DNA of 64,000 nucleotides from Amycolatopsis nalaikhensis (GTDB lineage: Bacteria > Actinomycetota > Actinomycetes > Mycobacteriales > Pseudonocardiaceae). A program made the position numbers and the translations under genes. This document shows positions 1 to 7,620 of this stretch, one piece after another (positions within the stretch are counted from its first letter, which is position 1; each line of letters starts with the position of its first letter). The DNA is taken from NCBI RefSeq assembly GCF_030264295.1, contig NZ_CP127173.1, forward strand, positions 7,571,501-7,635,500. Direction: 5' to 3'. The notes under the pieces are model-generated. The model was not told where the DNA came from. It saw only the letters and a program-made list of their open reading frames with translations, and ran no database searches.

Positions 1-2
1 AT

Positions 3-1127
3 TCACCCGCGTGCCCGCCTGGCCAACTCCTGCACCGCCGCGACCACCAACCGGGTCGCCGCGGCCAGGGTTTCCGTCTCCACGCGATCCGGCGTCTCGG
101 CGGGAGTCTGGTAGCCGGGCATGCCCATACCGATCCCGGCCGCGGCCAGCCCAGCCGCGGCGTAGCGGCGGTTGTCCGACGGCATCGCCCCGGCGCGCAG
201 CGGCACGCCGGTCGTCCGTCCGGCCTGGTCGAGTGCTGCCAGCAGCGCGTGCGCCGGTCCACCGGCCTCGACCGCTGCGGCCTCGCCGAGCCGGGCGGCG
301 CCGTCGACGTTCAGGACCACCGTGCCGCTCGGCACCGTGGGAGCGTGGTGGGCCGACCCGCGGGCCCCGGCCTCCTCGGCGTCGAGGAACGCGACCGCCA
401 AACCGATCCCGCCGGGCAGCGAGCCGGTGAGCTGCCGGGCGGCTTCGAGGACCACCGCGACCCCGGACGCGTTGTCCGCGGCCGCGGGCAGCCGCTGCCC
501 GGGATCGTCGCCCACGCCGTCGAAGTGGGCCGTGAGCAGTACGTCCACCTCGCCGGGCTCGCGCAGCCGTCCGTGGACGTTCGAGCCGACGACCTCCACG
601 GCCCGCAGCGGCGTCGACGCCGTGACCGACTCGCCTGTGGTCAGACGCCGGTGCAGCTCGGCGCGCACCGCCAGGACCGGCAGCTCGCCGGACGGCGGCC
701 CGGTGATCATCTTCGGCATCCACCCCGCCTCGTCGGTCCCGCGCGGCACCAGCAGCCCGGCCGCGCCGTCACGGGTGGCCCGCGCCGAAACCCCCAGGTC
801 CGGCGCGAGCACCCAACGGCCACCGAGGCGGTCCGCCGTGGCGGTCACCAGTTCGCCGGTTCGCGGCGCGGGCAGGTCCGCCGACGCGAGGTGTTCGGCG
901 AAGTCCCTGCGGTGCACCAGTTCCCGCTCGCCCAGCCGCAGCGAGGGCGTCCGGTACAGCTCGCGCACGACGACGGGGAACTCGTCGGTGGTCACCGTCG
1001 CGCCGATCGCCCGGAGCTGCTCACCCAGCCAGGCCGCCGCCGCGCGGCCGCCCGCCGTGCCGACCCGGCGGCCGGTGAAGCGGTCGGCTGCCAGCTCCGT
1101 AACGGTGTGCCGGAGACGGCTCGTCAT
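3..1127 (-). CDS. M28-family metallopeptidase-like protein
   Basis: 374-aa protein resembling M28 aminopeptidases, Zn-dependent exopeptidases that remove N-terminal residues. Visible signatures are the AHFDG segment followed by AADNASGVAVVLE (Zn-binding H and bridging D plus the NASG turn) and FLDAEEAG with the catalytic/bridging Glu pair. The last Zn ligand of the family normally lies in an HTP-x-D motif; here the matching stretch reads GYQTPAETPD, so the His appears replaced by Gln and activity is uncertain. No signal peptide is visible at the chosen start. ATG at 1127 is chosen because it overlaps the stop of the upstream Cys-rich gene (ATGA), a translational-coupling arrangement. The gene is last in a minus-strand unit that starts beside arsR, so a link to arsenic stress is plausible but not shown. 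Family call good; substrate unknown. Confidence 0.8.
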   Translation of the reverse strand: MTSRLRHTVTELAADRFTGRRVGTAGGRAAAAWLGEQLRAIGATVTTDEFPVVVRELYRTPSLRLGERELVHRRDFAEHLASADLPAPRTGELVTATADRLGGRWVLAPDLGVSARATRDGAAGLLVPRGTDEAGWMPKMITGPPSGELPVLAVRAELHRRLTTGESVTASTPLRAVEVVGSNVHGRLREPGEVDVLLTAHFDGVGDDPGQRLPAAADNASGVAVVLEAARQLTGSLPGGIGLAVAFLDAEEAGARGSAHHAPTVPSGTVVLNVDGAARLGEAAAVEAGGPAHALLAALDQAGRTTGVPLRAGAMPSDNRRYAAAGLAAAGIGMGMPGYQTPAETPDRVETETLAAATRLVVAAVQELARRARG

Positions 1128-1321
1128 CCGCAGCAACCGGAACCCTGAGCCACAGCCTCCGCCTTCGCCGCCGGGGCGCAGCAGGAACCGGCTTCGGCGG
1201 CGGCTTCCGTTGTGCCGCAGCACGTCGAGGCGGGCGTGCTGCCGCAACAGCCGCTCGTAGCGGGCGGGGTGAGCGCTTCGGCGGGGTCTCCGGCGAACCC
1301 GCCGGTCGTCTGGCTGCTCAT
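1124..1321 (-). CDS. small vicinal-cysteine-rich protein, arsenic island
   Basis: 65-aa protein with four vicinal cysteine pairs (CC at residues 25-26, 34-35, 47-48 and 63-64), most followed by Gly or Ala-Pro, in an otherwise Ala/Thr/Gly-rich and probably unstructured chain. A strong ribosome binding site (AAGGAG about 7 nt before the ATG at 1321) and the 4-bp overlap with the downstream peptidase support it as a real gene. It is divergent from arsR and likely shares its operator region. CC pairs are classic soft-metal or arsenite ligands, and the neighbouring flavoprotein carries a similar CCG tail. Role as an As(III)-binding buffer or chaperone is inference; I do not recognise a named family. 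Confidence 0.7.
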   Translation of the reverse strand: MSSQTTGGFAGDPAEALTPPATSGCCGSTPASTCCGTTEAAAEAGSCCAPAAKAEAVAQGSGCCG

Positions 1322-1409
1322 GGAAGATCTCCTTCGTGGACTATCTAGACGGATATCTAATCAGTGGTTTCAGTTTGCCGACGGGTTAGATGAATGTCAA
1401 TATAGATGG
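1322..1409. promoter_or_regulatory. divergent arsR / Cys-rich gene promoter-operator region
   Basis: An 88-bp AT-richer gap between two divergent starts. It contains a direct repeat TATCTA (1342-1347 and 1354-1359) and an inverted pair ATCTAA (1355-1360) and TTAGAT (1386-1391), plus a further TAGAT at 1403-1407; these are candidate ArsR half-sites. TATAGA at 1401-1406 could be a -10 box for a leaderless arsR message beginning near the GTG at 1410. Sites inferred from symmetry only. Confidence 0.5.
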
Positions 1410-1790
1410 GTGACTAAACAGCTCCCGGACGGCTGCTGCGCGCCGCTGGCGGCCGAGCCGTTGAGCGCCGATCAGGCGGTGGACTTGGCGAAGGCGTTCA
1501 AGGCCCTCGGCGATCCGGTGCGGCTGCGCCTGCTCTCGCTGATCACCTCGGCCGACGGCGAAAGCTGCGTCTGCGACCTGACCGTCGCGTTCGACCTCAG
1601 CGGCCCGACGATCTCCCACCACCTGAAGGTGCTGCGCGAGGCGGGCCTGGTCGCCAGCGAACGCCGCGGCACCTGGGTGTACTACCGGCCCCGGCCGGAA
1701 ACGCTGGGCCAGCTCTCCGGCCTGCTCGCCACGGCCAGCAGCGCCCCCGCGACGTTGACCGCGGCGAGGGTGAGGAACGCCGGGGTGTAG
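1410..1790 (+). CDS. arsR: ArsR-family arsenite-responsive repressor
   Basis: 126-aa winged-helix repressor. The HTH spans about residues 27-90 (KALGDPVRLRLLSLI, then SGPTISHHLKVLREAGL, then the wing ERRGTWVYY). Two Cys groups are visible: C9-C10 at the N terminus and C53/C55 in ESCVCDL. That combination matches the Corynebacterium-type ArsR, where N-terminal CC from one subunit and a Cys of the other bind As(III). An ATG at 1320 is also in frame, but it lies on the ribosome binding site of the divergent gene and would add an unrelated leader, so GTG 1410 is preferred; the transcript may be leaderless. Its last 109 bp overlap the 3' end of the convergent MFS gene, and the tail after residue 105 looks non-conserved. 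Confidence 0.9.
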   Translation: MTKQLPDGCCAPLAAEPLSADQAVDLAKAFKALGDPVRLRLLSLITSADGESCVCDLTVAFDLSGPTISHHLKVLREAGLVASERRGTWVYYRPRPETLGQLSGLLATASSAPATLTAARVRNAGV

Positions 1791-2917
1791 CCGCCGAGCA
1801 GCTCGGCCAGCGCGGCGCCGGCGAATGGGGCCAGCGCCATCGTGATGGTCATCGGCGCGGCCAGCAGCCCGTTGAGCCGTCCATAGTGGACGGCACCCCA
1901 GCGGTCGGTGATCGCCGTCGCCTGCAGCAACGTGAACACCCCGCGCGCCATCCCGGCCACCACCGCCGCGGCGATGAGCGCGGCCGTCGACGTCAGGACG
2001 CTCAGCAGCGCGGTGGTCGCCGAGGTCGCGAGCAGGATGATCCCGGTGCGGGCCCGGACGGTGGTGCGGCGGGACAGCGTGCCGTAGCCGAGCCGCCCGA
2101 GCACCTGACCGGCCCCGCCCAGGCCGAGCGCGACGGCGGCGATCCCGGGACGCACGCCGCGTTCGGTCAGCAGCGGGACCAGGTTCACCACGACCGCGAA
2201 CACCGAGAACGTCGCCAGGCTCAGCGCCACCACGAGTGTCAGGAACGGGCCGCTGCGGGCGATCCGCCGCGGGTCGTGGTGCTCGGGGTGGCCGCCGTGG
2301 GGCGGGTGCGCGTCGGGCCACGGGCCGCGCAGGCCCCAGAAGTGCGCCGGGATCGTGATCGCGGCCAGGACGACGGCGAGCACGAGGTAGGTGTGCCGCC
2401 AGTCCAGGTGCGCGGCGAGGAGCGCGGTGAGCGGGGCGAACACGGTGCTGGCCAGCCCGCCGGCCAAGGTGAGCACGGTCAGGGCCGAGACCCGGCGCGG
2501 CCCGTACCAGCGGGTCAACGCGGCGAACGCCGGTGGGTACAGCACCCCGCTCATCGCCGCCCCGGCCACCGCCCACGCCGCGACGAACCAGGCGAGGTTC
2601 GGCGCCGTCGCCACCGCGACCAGCGCCAGCACCCCCAGCACCGACCCCGCGGTCATCACCGCGCGCGGTCCGCGCCGGTCCAGCCACCGCCCGACCGCGA
2701 TCCCGGCCACCGCCGTGACCAGCTGGGCGACGGACAGTGCCGCGATCACCGCCGTCGCCGGCCAGCCGGTGGCGCGGCCGATGTCCGGCGCGAGCACCGG
2801 GAAGGCGTAGTACAGGATTCCCCAGCTGGTGATCTGCGTGCCGCACAAGATCGCGAGCACCCGGCGCAGCCCCGATGTACTCAGGGACTGCGCCGCGGTG
2901 CTCGGGCCCGCCGACAC
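1682..2917 (-). CDS. MFS transporter, putative arsenical exporter
   Basis: 411-aa hydrophobic protein with about 12 predicted membrane segments and the MFS loop signature GRWLDRRGPR after the second helix (roughly residues 60-75). A His-rich cytoplasmic loop (HPPHGGHPEHHDPRR) sits in the middle between the two six-helix halves. It starts at GTG 2917, 2 nt after the stop of the flavin monooxygenase, so both are one transcript that reads from the fusion-regulator operator. Position in an ars-type unit suggests export of an arsenic species; the family name alone does not prove the substrate. The 3' end overlaps arsR on the opposite strand by 109 bp. Confidence 0.82.
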   Translation of the reverse strand: MSAGPSTAAQSLSTSGLRRVLAILCGTQITSWGILYYAFPVLAPDIGRATGWPATAVIAALSVAQLVTAVAGIAVGRWLDRRGPRAVMTAGSVLGVLALVAVATAPNLAWFVAAWAVAGAAMSGVLYPPAFAALTRWYGPRRVSALTVLTLAGGLASTVFAPLTALLAAHLDWRHTYLVLAVVLAAITIPAHFWGLRGPWPDAHPPHGGHPEHHDPRRIARSGPFLTLVVALSLATFSVFAVVVNLVPLLTERGVRPGIAAVALGLGGAGQVLGRLGYGTLSRRTTVRARTGIILLATSATTALLSVLTSTAALIAAAVVAGMARGVFTLLQATAITDRWGAVHYGRLNGLLAAPMTITMALAPFAGAALAELLGGYTPAFLTLAAVNVAGALLAVASRPESWPSVSGRGR

Positions 2918-2919
2918 GG

Positions 2920-4236
2920 TCAGTGCTGCGCGGCCGAGGGCGCCGAGAGCGTCAGCACTTCCGGTTCCGCCGGACCGCAGCAGCCGGACGCGCCGCCGTC
3001 CGGTTCGTCGAACAGCCCGGCGCCGCCGCACACGCCGGTCTCGGCCATGACCAGCTCGACCCGGGCGGCGGCCTCGTGGTCGCCGGCCAGCGCGGCGGCG
3101 ATGCTGCGGACCTGCTCGTAGCCGGTCTGGGCGAGGAACGTCGGCGCCCGCCCGTAGCTCTTCATCCCAGCCAGGTAGAAGTCCGGCTCCGGGTGGGAAA
3201 GCTCCTTCGCGCCGTGCGGGTAGACAGTGCCGCACGAGTGCACGTTCGGGTCCACCAGCGGCGCCAGCGCGACCGGCGCCTGCAGCGTCGGGTCCAGCTC
3301 CAGCCGGATCTCCGACAGCCACGACAGCTCCGGCCGGAACCCGGTCAGGGCGATCACCTCGTCGACCGCCTCGACCCGGGCGCCGTCCGCCGACACCAGC
3401 GCGAGCCGCCCATCGTCGGCTCGCTCCACGACCTCGGTGCGGAACCCGGTCACGACCGTGACGAGCCCGGCGTCGACCGCCTCCTTCGCGCGCAACCCGA
3501 GCGCGCCGCGGGCGGGCAGCTGGTCCGCCTCGCCGCCGCCGAAGGTGTTGCCGACCCCGCCGCGGCGCAGCACCCAGCTGATCCGCGCCCCGGTGCCGGC
3601 GAGCGCCACCAGGGCGGTCAACGCCGAGTGCCCGCTGCCCGCGACGACGACGTGCTTGCCCGCGTACCGCGCCCGCTCGGCGGCCAGATCCGGGACGCGG
3701 TAGGAGATCCGGTCCGCGGCGGCGCGCTCACCGATCGCCGGGAGCCCTTCGCCGCCGAGCGGGTTCGGCGTCGACCAGGTGCCGGACGCGTCGATCACCG
3801 CCCGCGCCAGGACCCGCTCCTCGCTGCCGTCGGAAGTGCGGACGTGCACCGAAAACGGCTCGCCGTCGCGTCCACTGTCGACGATCCGGTCCCGGCCGCG
3901 TCGGGCCACGCCGACGACTTCGGCGCCGAAGCGCACCTGCTCGCCGAGCGCGTCGGCGAGTGGCCGCAGGTAGCGCTGCGCCCACTCCAGGCCGGTCGGG
4001 TAGGCGCCGTCGTCGGGCCGCTCCCAGCCGGTCGGCTCGAGCAGGCGCGCGGCGGCCGGGTCGACCAGTTCCGACCACGGCGAGAACAGGCGGACGTGGT
4101 TCCACTCCGCCACGGCCGCGCCGGCCTGCTCGCCGCGCTCCAGCACCAGCGGCCGCAGTCCGCGTTCCCGCAGTTGCGCGGCCGCGGCCAGGCCCACCGG
4201 CCCCGCGCCGACCACCACGACAGGCAGCTCGTTCAT
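2920..4236 (-). CDS. flavin-dependent monooxygenase/oxidoreductase with Cys-rich tail (ArsO-like)
   Basis: 438-aa two-dinucleotide-fold flavoprotein. An FAD-binding motif VVGAGPVGLAAAAQL lies at the N terminus (residues 6-20), a second NAD(P)-binding GSGHSA in mid-protein, and a late ALTGFRPE typical of class B-like flavin oxidoreductases. The C-terminal about 40 residues carry CGG and GCCG cysteine motifs, unusual for this fold but shared in style with the 65-aa CC protein nearby, suggesting metalloid contact. ATG 4236 is chosen over an upstream GTG because AAAGG lies 8 nt before it. First gene of the monooxygenase-MFS unit, divergent from the ArsR-acetyltransferase fusion. Assignment to arsenic metabolism rests on context. 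Confidence 0.82.
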   Translation of the reverse strand: MNELPVVVVGAGPVGLAAAAQLRERGLRPLVLERGEQAGAAVAEWNHVRLFSPWSELVDPAAARLLEPTGWERPDDGAYPTGLEWAQRYLRPLADALGEQVRFGAEVVGVARRGRDRIVDSGRDGEPFSVHVRTSDGSEERVLARAVIDASGTWSTPNPLGGEGLPAIGERAAADRISYRVPDLAAERARYAGKHVVVAGSGHSALTALVALAGTGARISWVLRRGGVGNTFGGGEADQLPARGALGLRAKEAVDAGLVTVVTGFRTEVVERADDGRLALVSADGARVEAVDEVIALTGFRPELSWLSEIRLELDPTLQAPVALAPLVDPNVHSCGTVYPHGAKELSHPEPDFYLAGMKSYGRAPTFLAQTGYEQVRSIAAALAGDHEAAARVELVMAETGVCGGAGLFDEPDGGASGCCGPAEPEVLTLSAPSAAQH

Positions 4237-4277
4237 CCCCAGCACCTTTCATCGAAGAAGGTCTATCAATGCCGAGC

Positions 4278-4327
4278 AATGTATCGACCGCCGTCGATTG
4301 ACGCAACCATCGATCGCAGTCGATACT
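4278..4327. promoter_or_regulatory. divergent promoters with two ArsR-type dyads
   Basis: Two near-identical dyads, ATCGAC-N4-GTCGAT (4283-4298) and ATCGAT-N4-GTCGAT (4309-4324), 26 bp apart. A plus-strand promoter TTGACG (4298-4303), 18 bp, GATACT (4322-4327) ends 7 nt before the ATG at 4335, so the fusion gene is probably leaderless; the second dyad overlaps its -10. On the minus strand TTGCGT (4306-4301), 17 bp, TACATT (4283-4278) can drive the monooxygenase unit. One bound regulator would silence both directions. Confidence 0.6.
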
Positions 4328-4334
4328 GGCGTCC

Positions 4335-5177
4335 ATGACGACGACGCTCCCGCTGACGGCACCCGTGCTCCCGGACGCCGAGGCCGCGACCTACGCGGAG
4401 TGGTTCTCCTGCCTGGCCGAGCCGATGCGGGTGAAGATCCTGCACGCCGTCGCCACGGCGGGCCGCGAACTGACCATCGGCGGGCTGACCGAGATCATGG
4501 GGATCAGCCAGCCCACGGTGTCCCACCACGTCCGCAAGCTCGCCGATGTCGGCTTCCTGCACCTGCGCAAGCGCGCGACCGCCACGGTGATCTCGATCAA
4601 CCCGGCCTGCTGCACCGGCCTCCCGCACGCGGCCGACGCCGTCATGGGGCTGCTGGCGCCACGCCCGTGCTGCCCGGACAACCTCCCCGAGGACGTCACC
4701 GTCCGCCCGCTGCGCCGCGGCGACTGGGGCGCGGTCCGCCGGATCTACGCCGAGGGCATGGCCACTGGCATCGCGACTTTCGAGACCGAGGTCCCCAGCC
4801 GCGAGGACCTGCACGAGAAGTGGCTGCCCGGGCACCGCTGGGTCGCCGAGCTCGACGGCGAAGTCGTCGGCTGGGCCGCCGCCGCGCCGGCCTCCAGCCG
4901 CGAGTGCTACGCCGGAGTGGCCGAGACGTCGATCTACGTCGCCGACGGACACCGCGGCCGCGGCGTCGGCAAGGCCCTGATCCACAAGCAGGTCACCGAA
5001 GCCGACGCCGCCGGCCTGTGGACGCTGCAGACGTCGATCTTCAACGAGAACCGCGCGTCGATCGCCCTGCACCGCACGGCGGGCTACCGCACCCTCGGCG
5101 TCCGCGAACGCATCGCCCAGCGCGACGGCGTCTGGCACGACACCGTCTTCCTCGAACGCCGCGGCCCGGTCGGCTAG
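4335..5177 (+). CDS. ArsR-ArsN fusion: repressor domain plus GNAT acetyltransferase
   Basis: 280-aa protein joining two functions. Residues about 18-110 are an ArsR winged helix (AEPMRVKILHAV, SQPTVSHHVRKLADVGF) with vicinal cysteines at 92-93 and 112-113 as candidate As(III) ligands. Residues about 120-277 are a GNAT domain of the phosphinothricin-acetyltransferase/ArsN type (start TVRPLRRGDW, acetyl-CoA loop GHRGRGVGKALI, NENRASIALH). ArsN1-type enzymes are known to acetylate the amino group of arsinothricin and of phosphinothricin; that this one does is inference. No separate start for the second domain is evident, so a single polypeptide is expected. It faces the monooxygenase-MFS unit and probably represses both. 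Confidence 0.88.
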   Translation: MTTTLPLTAPVLPDAEAATYAEWFSCLAEPMRVKILHAVATAGRELTIGGLTEIMGISQPTVSHHVRKLADVGFLHLRKRATATVISINPACCTGLPHAADAVMGLLAPRPCCPDNLPEDVTVRPLRRGDWGAVRRIYAEGMATGIATFETEVPSREDLHEKWLPGHRWVAELDGEVVGWAAAAPASSRECYAGVAETSIYVADGHRGRGVGKALIHKQVTEADAAGLWTLQTSIFNENRASIALHRTAGYRTLGVRERIAQRDGVWHDTVFLERRGPVG

Positions 5178-5186
5178 CCCGGCCGG

Positions 5187-6639
5187 TCAGGCGCGCATGA
5201 GGAGGAAATCGCCGTGCCCGCCGTAACCGAGGACGTCCTCGGCGTACTGCGTGCCGTCGAACGTCGGCAGCCACCACCGGTCGCCGACGCGGACGAGCAT
5301 CGGGTGCGGGATGTTCGTGCCGTACGGCGCGTTCAGCGTGCCCAGTTTTCGCACGGTCAAGTCGTAGACGGGATATTCGCGCGCGTCACCGTCGCTGGCG
5401 AACAGGTACCAGCGCCCGCCGACGCGTTGCAGGATCGTTCCTTCGGTCTGGCTGACCGAAAGATCGGCGCCGAGCAGGGTCAGGCCGCGGTCGTAGTCGG
5501 CCCCGGGCGCCGTGGCGGCCAGCGCGGGGTGGAACACGAACGACGGTTGCTGCGCCGGGCTTTCGACGAACGCGACGTGCCAGCGGCCGTCGATCCGGGT
5601 CAGCGCCGGGTCCCAGGAACTGACAGTGGTGGGCAGCGGCAGTGGCCGGGTCGGCAGCACGTGCACGCCGGAAAGGACGTCGTCCCGGGTGACGGTGTGG
5701 CGGACGTGGACACCGTTGAAGGCGAAGTCGCCCCACGAGCTCGATGAGCAGGATGAACCGGTCGTGGTCGTCGTCGCGGACGATCTGGCCGGCGTGGTCG
5801 CCGAGCACGACGCCGTCGCGCTCGAAGAACAAGGCCGCGACCTGCTCGAGCTGCGTCGGATCCGCCAGGTCGAGGGTCCAGACTCCCCAGTGCGCCTGCT
5901 GGAAGAACCCCAGTCCGGCGTTGGTCATGGTGAGGTACAGCTTGCCGTGGCGGATGTAGGGCCGTCCGTCGGCGTACTGCACGACGTGCGGGTCGCGGAC
6001 CCCGGCCTGCCCGAAGTAGCCCGCGCGGACCCGGCCCAGCCGGGTGCCCGCGCCGCTCCCGTAGGCGTAGCCGAGCTTGCCGAGCACCGCGGGATCACGC
6101 AGGTCGACGCGCGCCCGGACCTGGTCCCGTTCGGTCAGCAGCGGACGCCAGCCCGCTCCGGTGTCGGCCAGCACGGTGACGGCGTTTTCGTTGACGACGA
6201 CGGCGAAACCGAACGAGCCCCGCAGCTCCGCCGTCACGGTCTTGACCACGGCCGTGCCCGCGGCGGTGGTGAGCTCGATGCGCGCCTGCCCGGTACCGGC
6301 GTCGTAGGTGCCGAGCACCGAAACGCCGCCGCCCGCCAGGCCGGCGACGACCCGGCCGCCGCCCTCGGTGACCTCGACGGTCACGGCCGCGAACGGCGCC
6401 CTCGGCCGCAGCCCGGTCTCGACCAGGGCACCGGCCCGGGCCCGGGTGTCGAGCTGGACGAACTTCGGCGCGATCAGGTCGAACGGCCGGAACCGCTCCA
6501 CCACGGAGAACTCCAGGTCCAGCGGGCTCGTCCCGGAGGCCTCGGCGGTCCCGCCGAACAGGCTCGCCGTCACCCCCGTCACGCCCAGCGCGGTGAGGGC
6601 GCGCAGCACGTCGCGCCGGTCGAAGTCGTGCTCGGTCAT
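5187..6639 (-). pseudogene. Tat-exported GH43-like beta-propeller protein, frameshifted
   Basis: Reading from ATG 6639 (GGAGG ribosome site just upstream) gives a Tat leader (DRRDVLRALTALG, cleavage near AEASG), a beta-rich region, then five-bladed propeller-like segments (RDPHVV, YLTMTNAG, GQIVRDDD). The frame breaks near 5731-5736 and resumes one base off as GDFAFNG with further blades (SWDPALTRIDGRWHVAFVES) to the stop at 5187; about 483 aa if repaired. The extra base is either in a four-G run or directly after GAGCTC, where its removal would give the residues WGDF. Resembles family 43-type glycosidases or binding proteins; substrate unknown. Lies behind the LacI-regulated dioxygenase and may share its control. 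Sequencing error versus true inactivation cannot be decided here. Confidence 0.7.
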
Positions 6640-6671
6640 CCTTGACCTCCGGTGGTGGGGGACGGGTGGGT

Positions 6672-7523
6672 TCAGGAGTCGGCTTCGCCCATGACGAGAC
6701 CTTCGATGGTGTGCTTCTGGACGATGGGGGTCAGCTCGTCGACGACCGGGCAGTCGAGGTGGGCACGCACCGACGCCGGCAAAGCCGCCCAGAATCCGCG
6801 GGTCACGGCGAGGTCGTGCCGCTCGTCGTTGCCCGCACCCGGCGCGTCGAGCCCCAGGACGAGAACCGGACGGCTCTTCGGCGAGTGGTTGGCGGTGCCG
6901 CGGTGCACGGTCAGCGCGGAGCGGATCGAAATGTCGCCCATCCGCGGGAACTTGCGCACGGCGAGGTCTCGGTAGCGCGGATACGCCTCCCGCGGCGGGA
7001 ACATGCCGTGCTCGAACGCTGTCCCGTCGTCCCAGTGGGTGCCGGGCGCGATCTCGAACGGGCCCATGTCCGGTTCGGTGTCGACGGCGGTCACATTGAT
7101 CGCGAGCGAGTTCAGCCGGTGGTGCCGCGCGGTCTCCTCGGGCATCGGGAAGTCCCGGTGCCACGGCTGGTCGACCGCGCCGGCGAGCGGGACGTCGAAG
7201 CCGACCTCGACGATCCGGTAGTCCGGGCCCAGCACGGCCTCGGCGACCCCGGTGATCCACGGGTGGGAGACCAGCTCGGTGAAGCCCCGCAGCTGTTCGG
7301 GGTGGATTTCGACGTAGTACCGGTTCGGTCCGCGGCCGACCGCGCCGCCCGGCCGGGACCGGGCTTCGGCGAACGCGGCGTCGATGTCCTCGCCGAGCCG
7401 CCCCACCCAGTCCCGGTCGAAGGCGCGCGGCAGGCCGATGATGCCGTCCTCCCGCAGGCGGCCGGTCAGCTCCGCGAGTTCGGCGGCGGACAGCGGGGCG
7501 GGGGCGGTGTGGGGCACGGTCAT
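6672..7523 (-). CDS. phytanoyl-CoA dioxygenase (PhyH)-family Fe(II)/2-oxoglutarate oxygenase
   Basis: 283-aa cytosolic oxygenase. The iron facial triad is visible: WHRD supplies H-x-D in mid-protein, and the distal His is in ALTVHRGTANHSP, followed by an Arg (SRPVL) that would bind 2-oxoglutarate. Length fits the PhyH family. Start ATG 7523; the preceding reading is open but runs through the operator. It is divergent from the LacI repressor with a 26-bp perfect palindrome between them, so it is probably a repressed catabolic or tailoring gene, and the beta-propeller gene 32 bp downstream is likely in the same transcript. Hydroxylation substrate unknown. Confidence 0.87.
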   Translation of the reverse strand: MTVPHTAPAPLSAAELAELTGRLREDGIIGLPRAFDRDWVGRLGEDIDAAFAEARSRPGGAVGRGPNRYYVEIHPEQLRGFTELVSHPWITGVAEAVLGPDYRIVEVGFDVPLAGAVDQPWHRDFPMPEETARHHRLNSLAINVTAVDTEPDMGPFEIAPGTHWDDGTAFEHGMFPPREAYPRYRDLAVRKFPRMGDISIRSALTVHRGTANHSPKSRPVLVLGLDAPGAGNDERHDLAVTRGFWAALPASVRAHLDCPVVDELTPIVQKHTIEGLVMGEADS

Positions 7524-7562
7524 TTGGCCTCCCGGGTCGCACGGCAGCGTGTCGAACCCAGT

Positions 7563-7588
7563 TTGCAACGTGGCATGCCACGTTGCAA
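7563..7588. promoter_or_regulatory. LacI-type operator, perfect 26-bp palindrome
   Basis: TTGCAACGTGGCA followed directly by its exact reverse complement, with no mismatch. It lies between the dioxygenase start (7523) and the repressor start (7621). TATGCT at 7593-7598 may be the repressor's -10 box, so the protein would repress both genes. Confidence 0.75.
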
Positions 7589-7620
7589 GGGCTATGCTCC
7601 GGATGCGCGGAGGGAGCACG

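Noticed and set aside
2875..4338. Plus-strand frame opposite the flavin monooxygenase
   Set aside because: The minus-strand protein has FAD and NAD motifs and start signals; the plus reading has none.
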